64,000 nucleotides of DNA, taken from the NCBI GenBank assembly GCA_029844215.1, contig CM056724.1, positions 2,846,307 to 2,910,306 on the forward strand, in the 5' to 3' direction. The position numbers and the translations under genes are program-made. Position 1 is the first letter of the stretch. Each line of letters starts with the position of its first letter. Of the stretch, positions 1 to 10,283 are shown piece after piece. Origin of the DNA: Przewalskia tangutica (taxonomy: Eukaryota; Streptophyta; Magnoliopsida; Solanales; Solanaceae). Below the pieces are notes generated by a model, which had not been told where the DNA came from, ran no database searches, and saw only the letters and a list, made by a program, of their open reading frames with translations.

Positions 1-942
1 AGGTTCGAACTTGCTATATTTCGCGATGCTAAAGTCCGCGATCGCTTCTTCCGAGTCCTGTCTTGATGTTACATGCACCGACTCTTCTCCCGATCGCTCT
101 ACTACCCTCGCTTCGCATGCGAAAATGCTCAATTTATAGCCTCCAAATGGGTTTCGATTTTGGTTAATATCTGATTAAGGCAAGTTTTGATTTTAGGTCG
201 ATTTGGTGGTATTTGAATGCGATTCGACAGGTTTCTTATGGTCTTCTGATTTGGGTAGATTCGTTTGATTTTGTAGAGATTTGGGCGAGATCTTTGTGAT
301 TTGGTTAGGGTAATGTAAACGATTTTTGAAGGATTTGGTTTAGTTATGCCGGATTTTCCACCAAAAATCCGCGAGATTCAGCAGTGAAGGAGGGTGTATG
401 CGGCGATGGTGGGTGTGAATGGCTGCTAGGGTTCCTTAGCCTTTGTTCTGTTTTTGTTTTAGTGAGGGAGAGGATAACGAGAGGGCTGTGTGTAAGGATA
501 GGATAAAGGGGCCTGGGGCGAGGTGGGCTTGCGGGTAGTTGGGCTGGTTTTAATTAATGGGTATTATTTAACTAGGGTATTAGATTAGGGTAGTATTAAA
601 ATCTAGGAGTTTAATTGGTTTTTAGGCTAGCTAATTAATTCTAGGCAAGTGTATTAATTAATTAGTGATAACTTAAATTAACAAATGTGATTAAAATAAT
701 TAGGTGCTTCATTAATCTAATTGTTATAATAAATAAATGCGGGCGTGCTATGCTATTATTTAAAATTTTATTGTTATGCATTATTGCGAAGTTAAATTAA
801 AATTGCATTGAGTTTATATTAAATTACTTAAATGCTGAATGCAAGTACGATATTTAAGAATCGTTTAAAGCTTTATAAATGCGGTGCTATTAAATGCATA
901 TATCAGATTAAAATTGATTTTAAATTACAAATGATTACTAAT
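1..942 (-). mobile_element. Older gypsy-type LTR, left piece (U3/promoter part)
   Basis: This stretch is the reverse complement of about 1228-2100 in the neighbouring plus-strand LTR, with clear but imperfect similarity over most of its length. Read on the minus strand it continues directly from 5297-5003 once the insert 943-5002 is removed, so together they form one LTR starting TGTTGACACCC. A TATAAATT box lies at 131-138 (minus) at the same relative place as TATAAATA in the inserted LTR. The rest of this LTR lies outside the window to the left. Assignment to Ty3/gypsy, probably the Tat/Ogre group with very long LTRs, rests on the terminal sequence and is inference. Confidence 0.75.
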
Positions 943-3900
943 TGTTGACACCCAATTTTGACCCTCCCGTCCAGTCATTAACTATAGAATTACACTAATT
1001 TTCAACAATAATTCTAATAATTTTAAAATAATAAAATGCAGCAATAGAACATAAATACAGGCATAAATAAACAATTTAATAATGGCATCGCGTAGAGTTT
1101 TAAGCACTTAGAGTCTCGCGCCCGCATTAATTAACTTTAAGCTTTGTCGTAATTCTTAAATAATTAATAAATGCATAAAATAAATATATTTAGCAATAAC
1201 GTCGTGTCAGGTAGCATAGCCGCATTTATTAGTAATCATTTGTAATTTAAAATCAATTTTAATCTGATATATGCATTTAATAGCACCGCATTTATAAAAG
1301 CTTTAAACAATTCTTAAAAATCATATTTGCATTTAGCATTTAAATAATTCAATCTAAGCTCATTTTAATTTTAATTTAACTTCGCAATAATGCATAACAA
1401 TAAGATTTTAAATAATAGCGTCGCATTCTAAAGTATTGAGCATTAATTAAATAGCACGCCCGCATTTATTTATTATAACAATTAGATTAATGAAGCACCT
1501 AATTAGTTTAATCACATGTGTTAATTTAGGTTATCACTAATTAATTAATACACTTGCCTAGAATTAATTAGCTAATTAATTAACTAGCCTAAAAACTAAT
1601 TAAACTAATTAAATAACTTAACTAAACTCTACCCTTTACTAACTACCACCATTCGCCCACGCCTGCCCAAAACCCACGAATTCAACCCGCAAGCCCACGC
1701 CCAACTCACCCCTTTTACTTACCCTCAGCCCAGCTCCCTCACTCTCTTCCACACCAGACCCTCTAACGAAACCCTAGCAGCCTAAGGCATCCATCGCCGC
1801 CAAGACACCAGAAATTTCCGAGATTCTCGCCGAGAACTGAGCCTTCCTTACCCACGCAAGCGAAGCCAACCCTTCTTACCATAACTAACCAAATCGTTTA
1901 CCTTATCAACCCGATTCGAATCACGAAATCAGTGACAAATCGACCCAAAATCTTTTCGAAATATCAGCACAAATCAGCCTTTATTATCTACCGAACTTAG
2001 AACCCAAACGAGGGCTATAAATACATAAGCCTTTCACCATTCGGGCGGCAAGATCCGATCGAGGCTGGAGGGCAAGACCGCATGCATAAGAACAGAGCAC
2101 GACGGAGCTCACCAGTGAGAGCGATAATCGCAATAAGCAAGAGTTACGTGGGAGAGCAAGTCCAATAGCAACGATCAATAACTCGAGGAGCCCAATAAAG
2201 AAGAATGACAACTCGTATGAGTCCAATAACAAATAACAACTCGGAGGACAGAGCTCGACGAGGAGAATCGACAGCATCGGAATTAGGGGCCCCGCATCAG
2301 GCCACTAGCATAGCAATAGGTAATTCGAATTCCCTTTACTTCAATTACAGCCAAAAATCCGCAAACAAACCTTGCCTTTCATTCGCGTCGCAAACCCAAA
2401 AACCCGTCGATTGGACCGACGACTTGATACGCCGGTCACGCCCTAGAAGGTAATTCCTTTCCCTTTTAATTTTCAGTTTAATATGCCTGATATAATCTGT
2501 ATTCCATGTTTATATTTCCAGTATTTATCGTTTGAACCAATTAGATTAGTTATTAAATGTGTACGGTCGTATTATGATTGCTCAAGATCGCTATATAGGG
2601 TATTAAGCATGTTTCATTAAAGTAGACATTAGTAATGATTCAACGTTAAAGTTCGTATATGCTCGCTTTAAATCCCCAAACGATTCAACATCATGGTATT
2701 TATTTGCTGGAGGGAATACGATATTGATAATGCAATGTTTCCATTAATGTGTATTAATGTCTAAATGGCTTGTTTGCTGTCTTGCTGGCCATTAATATTG
2801 GGATATGCTATGATGGGTTCATGCCCAACACTATGTGATAGGCGTGTGTATTATTTCTAACATTGATTGCAAAGACCGTTCATATCCGCCTTCATTTCCT
2901 TTAAATGATTACATGTACACTTTGTCTGTCTTGACGATTTTGTCTTACTGATATCATGTAACATCTTTTAAATCAGTGCTAGTTTCTTATGGTTGTTTAT
3001 GTGATTAATTGGGAAAATGCATATCTTATTAGCGTAAAACTTAAAATGTCACATGCTAAGTTTAGATGTTCAGTCTAGATGAACATAAGACTAGTTTGTT
3101 ATTTTCTTCATGAGAGAACAAAGATAAAATGATTAGTTGTTTAAATGCTTTTGTATAATAGCCTCATCTATTGAAAATTAGACATGGCAGATTCATATCT
3201 CTGTTTTAGTCTCTATATTGCATGAACCCTCTGTATGTAAATACTTCACCATTAGAAAGCGACCCATTTTATCAAAAACTCTAGGGGATAACACTAATTT
3301 GGATAGATTAGGGGATGTATAACCTGATCTTTGTTAAGTGTTTGCATCATTTGCCTTCTTTCCTCTTAAATTAGACACATCAAGGTGATGAATAGAATCT
3401 GGAATCCGAGACCATGTACTGCCTGTAGTGTGTAGTGTGCCTGATATTGTTGGCTTGTTATGAACTTAAACATGATTCAGGGCACTTGTTTTGTTCTAAA
3501 TACACTGATATACATGCCCAATTTAGGTATACTTGGTATATTTAAGCATGTCTTGTCATATTCCATCGCCATCGCTTGCATACCTGCACTGTAATCCTCT
3601 ATTTCGCCCACCGCCATCGCCAGATACCCTCGCTTGCCGACTGCTCATTTGTTTCCTCTGTACTTTGCCTCTCTTGATAAAATTACTGCAATTTGGGCCA
3701 GCATAATTGTCCCCCTTGTTTGCCTTTACTGTTTGCTGTTTCCACAGGCCCAACAAAGGTATACGTATCTCCTCAATAAATCGGTTTGCTAATATGATCA
3801 TATCCCATATATTTAAAGATTATATGAGTATTCTATCTACTTGCATGGTTAAATAAATTTGGGCTTGTACTAATCTTTATTTCCTTTCTTTTACATGGCA

Positions 3901-5002
3901 CGCCTGAGCTAAACGAGGAGTCTCATTCTGAGACTCATCATGAGTATAATAGACAAGGAATTGCATGCAAGTGCATCTTCATCTCTACCCGAAAATTCAA
4001 ACCGCCGGCAAAAAGACGTCGCCTCTCCTTCGAGTCCTCCTTACTTATTCTTTACTTTGCTTCATTTATTTGTTGTAAATTAATTGTCTAACACTATACC
4101 AATTAATTAGCATTTATAATAGTTAAACCTTGAATCAATAAATAGAAATTAATTCAATTTTGCTTCCCTTAAGTTAGTTACTTTAGGCACGCCATACATT
4201 GTTTAATATTTATAATAAACCACTCAATAATCTTCACTTGCATAATCAATCATGTAGCTAGGATATTATTTATGATCAAATTCCTAACCCATTTTCAAAA
4301 TTCATTATCATTCATATAGGAAAACTACTTTTGCTTGCTAAATAGGCACTTTGCATGCTATGATTATTTTATAATGTATATTTCGCCATAATCGATTTTG
4401 CATTACTACTTCTATGTTATGCTATACAATCGAATAAATTCATATAAATACCTTATGAATGCATGTTTTTCCATCAAAACTAACTTTATATATTAAAACA
4501 AAATCTTACATTTTCTTTTGATCAAAATACATCTCATATGTTTTAAATACTTTCTTTTAAATATTTTCTCAAACACGCATTTCTCTAACATAATAATTTA
4601 CCCTAGGTTTGGCAGGACAACCGCAAGTTAGCGGATCTTAGAGGGTGCCTAACCCCTTCCCTCTAGATTAATAAAGAACCCTTACCCAGAATCTCGTTAA
4701 GTTTAGCAGACCATTAAAATGGAGTTAATGTTTTACTTTAAACTAGTTAAACATTTAGGTGTCCTAATTCACCCAAACCAATTAGGTGGCGACTCCCGCG
4801 AACCCTTTAGCATTTTTTGCACTTTTAGCACCCTTTAGCTTTAAAATTAATCTTTTTAAACTTTAGCACCTTTTTAGCATCCTCTTATATTTTAGCACCC
4901 CTTTTAACTTTTAGCATTTTCTATTTTTATTTTATTTTCTAACACTTTGTTTTTTAGCAGGAGTTTAGAAAATAAAAGTCGCGGTCGAAAACGGGCGCGA
5001 CA
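943..5002 (+). mobile_element. Solo LTR of a gypsy-type (Tat/Ogre-like) retrotransposon, 4060 bp, complete
   Basis: The element starts TGTTGACACCC at 943 and ends GGGCGCGACA at 5002, so it has the TG...CA ends of an LTR. It is flanked by a perfect 5-bp target duplication CTAAT (938-942 and 5003-5007). No internal domains or second LTR lie between the duplications, so this is a solo LTR left by recombination between two LTRs. A TATAAATA box at 2016-2023 marks the probable U3/R boundary. A tRNA-Arg-PBS-like stretch (TGGCGACTCC near 4787) lies inside the LTR and is not its PBS. It is inserted in the opposite direction into a related LTR, which makes the first 2 kb a large imperfect palindrome. 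The short ORFs inside have no recognisable domain. Confidence 0.85.
2016..2023 (+). promoter_or_regulatory. LTR TATA box
   Basis: TATAAATA, about 1.07 kb into the LTR. The same box in the same context (GGCTATAAAT) occurs in the two other related LTRs of the window, at 131-138 and 7891-7898 on the minus strand. Conservation of position in three diverged copies supports a promoter role; this is inference. Confidence 0.55.
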
Positions 5003-5297
5003 CTAATAAATGCGGCTATGCTACCTGACACGACGTTATCGCTAAATTATTTATTTTATGCGTTTATTAATTATATTATTATTTAAGAATTACGACAAAG
5101 CTTGAAGTTAATAAATGCGGGCGCGGGACTCTAAGTGCTTAAAACTCTATGCGATGCCATTATTAAATTGTTCAATTATGCATGTATTTATGTTTTATTG
5201 TTGTATTTTATTATAAAAATCCTAAAAATTATTTTACAAAATTAGTGTAATTTTATGGTTAATGGCTGGACGGGAGGGTCAAAATTGGGTGTCAACA
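5003..5297 (-). mobile_element. Older gypsy-type LTR, right piece (LTR 5' start)
   Basis: Read on the minus strand this begins TGTTGACACCC at 5297. It matches, inverted, the first 285 bp (943-1227) of the inserted solo LTR. At 5003-5007 it carries the CTAAT target duplication, and its sequence resumes at 942. It is therefore the start of the LTR whose remainder is at 1-942. Its own right edge abuts another related LTR at 5298. Confidence 0.8.
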
Positions 5298-8200
5298 ACA
5301 ATTTTATTTATAATACCAAGAGATGATTTTTTGTGAAAGTTTATTTTTTAGCGAATTAGGTAAAAGTAAAACCTTATTTTTTATGATTAATCATACAAAT
5401 AAAAGGTGACCAAATTGTTTTGAAAGCTTAGACATGTATAACGAGCCTAAAATAATCTAGCGTTGGGTTTCCGATTTTAGAACTACCCCCTTTTTAATTG
5501 TTAATCTAGGCCTAACTATTCTAAGCATTTCAATAAGTATACATAATACAACAAGGGGAAATAAAATGACGGGAATAAGAATAAAAATAAAAGAGAGCGA
5601 CGTATGGCGGGTGATATTGTCATCAAGCCCATTTTGGTTTAAGAATTCCGAAGCCGAGGAATGCAAAGAGTGTGGACGTTGATCTTCATTTGACGAGAGA
5701 TGCGATGAGTCTCATAGTAAGACTCTTCGTCACTCCCGATGTGTTTCATGCAAGTAAAGAAAAGAAAATGATTAGAAAAATATTTAAACTTCATCGTTAA
5801 TAAACTAGCATTTGATATGAAATTTAAACACACACAAATTATCTCAGTTGGACTGTTTACAGAATAAGCAGGCATATAATATCCTAATTATAAACGGACA
5901 GCCTAATAGAACACGTCAAAACAGCCCAATATATGTGAGTTTGATTTTCTTTTAAAGACATAAAAATGGGCCCAGCTAGTTTTGATTTCTAAAAAGGAAA
6001 GGGTAAGCCCAAACCATGCAACATAATCTGGGCTTGCAGGACATCTGTTAGACCGTATGCGGAAATATAAAGCAAGCCAAAGCATTCCAAGCATAAGACT
6101 ACAAGAAGAAAATTCATTGATATGTAATGGGCCCAATAAAACACATACTCACATACATAAATATATGAATCCATATTTTAAAACCTATTGAGATATATTA
6201 TTTCACACGCGTTTGGGAATGTATAATGACTTTTATACACGTGATATATCGCCTTCAAGCCACAAATCACGTAAAATCGTGAATAAGCTACGAGCGGGCC
6301 CAAAATATAATCAATCTCGATCAACATAAATGGGCCACCAAATACTTAACAGATAAATCCAATTAACATAATGATATACAAAATATTCAAAACCATAGTA
6401 TATCCAAGGTATACATGGATATACTGACTCCGATATAATCGGATATACTTTGAAGCTTTACACTGTATATTTGGGAATATATTACTTGCGTATCTTCACA
6501 TATCATGTATAAAAAGACAAATTTCAGTTGCAAAGGTAAGCGTGTATCAAGACATTTAACATTTATCCTAGTTGAGTTTCATATTAATCATATTCCCACA
6601 TACTCATATGAGCTATGCCAACACATTATAAACACTTCTTACTTAAGCAAAACATCGAACATGCATGATTCATTGAGAAGAAAGGAATAATTATGACAGG
6701 GCATGTTAATGTATAAATCAAGTTGGTGCATACATATTTGAGACTATACTGGCAGTTTAAGTGAGACAGTTTAGCAGCAAACGACCCATTCATACATATT
6801 TTATACTTGATCATCAGAATAAGGCAAAGCAAATGGTAGTGAGTCAAAATCAACACATAAGGGGTCTAAATAAGTTCAAAACAAGACTTGAGGACATGGG
6901 ACATCTCATGAAACAGTTCACAACATTTAAAACAAGTACCATTTCAGTTCAATACATTATATCAAGTTTAGAATTAACACCTATATATATCAAGCTTCTT
7001 ATTATACTCTGTATTACACTCAAACATGTAGAGGATAGACATAACTCAATATGTTTTAAACTAGATTTTTCAGAAGACACACACAAAAGGGAAACTCCTT
7101 AACTAGTTATATCTAGACTTGAGTTTGAAGCAAAAGTAACACCTTATAACTGATTCGGACCAGTGATCATAATGGTCAAAACATGATTATTAATCATATA
7201 TCATCGATAGTCTATAAAGTTCAAAGAAATTGATAAGTTTAAGCCATTTTATAACTTATACAACTTAGACTTAGCTGAGACACATTACCATTTCATACTA
7301 AACAACTCAAGACCATATAAGTAGATTACATATGGCTAAATGGACCTCAAACCAGGTTCCAAATCAAAACAGATATAGTCAAACCATAACTTGATATAGT
7401 CATATAAGATTAATCTCAGCCTAAGCTAATCAGACATACATTCTCTTAATATTCACATAAAACAACTATAAGGACTGATCAATGATTTAAACTAATCGAG
7501 TAATTAACCAATGGCCTAACATAATGAACAAACAACATTATAAACTCTAACACTGATTCAGATTTAAACCGAACATATTCGATACTCAAACAATAATTAA
7601 TAGACACATAAATATATAACCCAAATGATACTACGCATATTAAACTGTAAATCAAAAGGGAAAGAGGTTACCTTCTCCGGGTGACGAACCGAAGCGCTGT
7701 CTCGACTCGTCGATTCCGCTAGGAGAGTATACGTATGTGCGACTAAAACGATGAAAGACTTAGTGTTTTCGGATTTTTTTTTTTGAATCAATACTAGGAA
7801 AAAAAAGGATTTTTAAGATCTGTTTTTAGGAGTAAAGAATAGATTTTTTTGTTCAGAAAAAAGGGTCCTAAACACAACCCAGAGAGGTCGTATTTATAGC
7901 CAAGATATGGGTATCCACAGCTTCTTCAAGAAGCTTGATTTCGAAATTCAAATTCAAATGACAGGGAAAGTATTAGTGACGTTTTGACAAAACCGAGGTG
8001 ATGAAAGAGTGAAAAATCCCCCTCTTTCAGTCTGATTTAGGGGAAGAAAACGTTGGGACAGAGATGTGGGTTTGTTCCTCTGGACTAAACTTTGAACGAC
8101 TTTAAATTGTGTTTTATCCATTGAATCGAAGAGAGGAAGGTCCAAAGAACCGCCGGACCTTTCGCATTCCTCGATTCAGGTTAAAACGAACTCTCACGGT

Positions 8201-9122
8201 TCGTGAGCGATTCGTAAAAATGGAGACGGATCGCGGTGATGGGTTTGGTTTGATGCGGCGATGTCAGGGGTGAAGGGATGGGCGACTGGTGGCGTCGACG
8301 ACGTGGGTTATCCGGCGGGTAAAGGGTGGTGTTGGTGGTGGACTGGTGGTTCGTTGATGGGGAGGGTAGGGTTCTTCAGATTTTTTTTAGGGGTATGTTG
8401 GGGAGAGGGGTTAAAGAAATGGGGTGGGGGTGTTTGGGTGATGGGAGTTTAAGGGCGATTAGGGTCGGACGGAATTGGGCCAAGGCGGTTGATTAGGAAA
8501 AGGAGGGTGGGCTGGACGAGATAGGGGGAAAATGGGCTGGGGGTAAGGGATTTGGGCTGTGGTTTTTAGTAGAAATAATTGGGATGTTGGGTTTGGAAAT
8601 TAAAAAGTGGGCTCAATAGGAGGAAAAGAAAATATGTGTTGCGGGTAGATTTAGTTATTTAATTTAGGGAATGAGAATTGGATAGAAAATAGGTGTTTTA
8701 TTGTTGGGAGATTAATAGATAATTAGTCAAAATCTCCCAATTAATTAAAATATGCTTCCTTCAACTTAATTAATTAAAAAAAATGCACACGCATAAAACA
8801 CGATACAAAAAGATTTAATACATGTATTTAATTTTAAATATAATATTCATAAAAAATGATTAATTTAGTAATTGAAGAACATATTAAGAGGAAATCGATC
8901 ATCAATACTGACGACGAGATATTAAAATTGTTTTTCTTATATTTTAATTATAAAAATGTAATACTCGATATTGTAAAATTACGCGATAATTAGTGAAGAA
9001 TATTAAAACTACTTATTTTTCGACGATTTTCAAGACTGAGAAGCATAGTAAAATTAATTGGAGATAAAAGGACGATCTAAATGAAATGTTCAGTAAAGAT
9101 GGGACAAAATTGGGTGTCAACA
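5298..9122 (-). mobile_element. Third gypsy-type LTR (minus), truncated at the left by the nested insertion
   Basis: On the minus strand it starts at 9122 with TGTTGACACCC followed by AATTTTGTCCC, so its start resembles that of the 943-5002 LTR but it is a diverged family member. TATAAATA lies at 7891-7898. A motif with GAGTCT/AGACTC symmetry near 5705-5735 corresponds to one at about 3918 in the solo LTR, so the order of landmarks agrees. The last 0.6 kb or so expected of such an LTR is missing at 5298, where the older LTR begins; the remainder should lie left of the window. Its right edge splits a copia LTR at 9122/9123. ORFs here have no recognisable domains. Confidence 0.65.
7891..7898 (-). 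promoter_or_regulatory. LTR TATA box (minus strand)
   Basis: TATAAATA on the minus strand in the context GGCTATAAATACGACC, about 1.2 kb from the LTR start at 9122. It is equivalent to the box at 2016-2023. Confidence 0.5.
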
Positions 9123-9171
9123 CCTTGATATTAATGAAAGACTCCCCAAGAGAGATTAATATCATCTTACA
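9123..9171 (+). mobile_element. 5' LTR remnant of a Ty1/copia element (last 49 bp)
   Basis: These 49 bp match the last part of the 3' LTR (13680-13726), including GATATTAATGAAAGACTCCCC. The upstream three quarters of the LTR are missing because the gypsy-type LTR ending at 9122 inserted here. The missing piece should be found left of the window, at the far side of that nested insertion. Confidence 0.85.
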
Positions 9172-9184
9172 TGGTATCAAGAGC
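9172..9184 (+). other. Primer binding site, initiator tRNA-Met type
   Basis: TGGTATCAAGAGC directly follows the 5' LTR end. The usual copia PBS is TGGTATCAGAGC, complementary to the 3' end of initiator tRNA-Met; here it has one extra A. Confidence 0.85.
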
Positions 9185-9339
9185 CTAAACACAAAACCCT
9201 AGATTTTTTTTTCTTCCCTCTCTCTTGAGCAAGCCGCCGCCGACCACCCACCCCCACCCTCGGGTATTGCGCCGCGGCTCTCCCCTCTCTCCACAAAATT
9301 CTTGATTTTGTTTTTCTTCTTCATTCCTCTCTTCTCTAA

Positions 9340-10283
9340 ATGGCTATCCCTGAATCTTCCACACTTTCTGAATCTTCTACTTCCACAAATCCCACCACCA
9401 CGTTGTCATCCTCTTTTCATCCAGCCCTAACTGTTACAAACATCAAGAACTCTATTCCCATTATTCTTGATCAAGAAAACAATCAGTATTCTCCCTGGGT
9501 TGAATTGTTTCGTAATCATGCATGTCTCTATAACGTGCTTGATCACATCGATGACACCATTCCGCGTCCTCCGGAGGTTGATGAGTCTACTTGGCGTCGT
9601 CTAGACACCGGCGTCAAACAGTGGATTTATGGTAGTATTTCTCAGGACCTTCTTACTATCATGAAATCTGGCGCCACAGCCCTTGAGTTATGAAATCGTT
9701 TGGAGAAATTTTTTCAGGACAATAAGCACACCCGTGCTGTGTATTTAGAGGAGCAATTTAACAATACACGTCTTGAAAACTTTTTCAATGTGGATCAGCA
9801 TCGCAAACGCTAAAGCTCTTGACGGATCAACTTGCTGTCGCCGACGAGCTTTATCGACACCAAACTGGTGTTACAATTGATTGCTGACCTTCCTAAAGAC
9901 GAATATTATACTTTGGCCACCATGATTCAACAGGCAGGCAGATCCGTTACCTAGCTTTAACAAAGTTCGCTCGCAGTTGTTGCTCGAAGAGACTCGACGT
10001 GCTAAGCAGGATGAGCACAGTCAGAAGACATTAGCGGTCGAAACGCGCCCTCAAGATCCAACGCCGCCAGAAAACTCTCAACCGCAGCAGGAACGCGGTG
10101 GAAAGGGTGGCAGGGGCCGCGGCAGGGGAGGCCGTGGTCGTGGCGCGGTCGCGGCCAATGATCGTGATCGCATAACAACCGGGCCGCGGCCTCGCCACTG
10201 GTCGCCTGCGCGCCCGCCTGATAGTCGCGGCACCGAGTCCATTCCAGTACCAGCAACCCTACAATCCGTTTTGTTACCGTGGT
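9340..10283 (+). pseudogene. Copia gag pseudogene
   Basis: The reading frame opens with MAIPESSTLSES at 9340. It shows the N-terminal gag features of plant copia elements: a Ser/Thr-rich leader, then a segment with NQYSPWVELFRNH and DTGVKQWIYGSIS. It stops at 9691 (TGA), just before the sequence that would continue the gag core (DNKHTRAVYLEEQF, readable after the stop). Frames then shift twice before an Arg/Gly-rich segment (RGRGRGGRGRG, about 10100-10150) in another frame. No intact CCHC knuckle could be read. The gene is dead: at least one nonsense change and several frameshifts. Confidence 0.8.

Noticed and set aside
1984..2453. Open frames of 97 and 82 codons on opposite strands
   Set aside because: They lie over the TATA box and R region of the solo LTR, overlap in antisense and have no domain.
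4783..4800. tRNA-Arg primer binding site (TGGCGACTCC), which would put the LTR end at about 4783
   Set aside because: The sequence to its right continues to GGGCGCGACA at 5002, where a perfect CTAAT duplication shows the true end. The motif is internal to the LTR.
943..5297. DNA transposon of 4.35 kb with 285-bp terminal inverted repeats
   Set aside because: The right inverted repeat belongs to the host LTR, as shown by the CTAAT duplication at 5003 and by continuity of 5003-5297 with 1-942.
8261..8452. Trp/Gly-rich open frame of 63 codons
   Set aside because: A low-complexity GGT/TGG-rich part of an LTR, not protein-like and without homologues I know.
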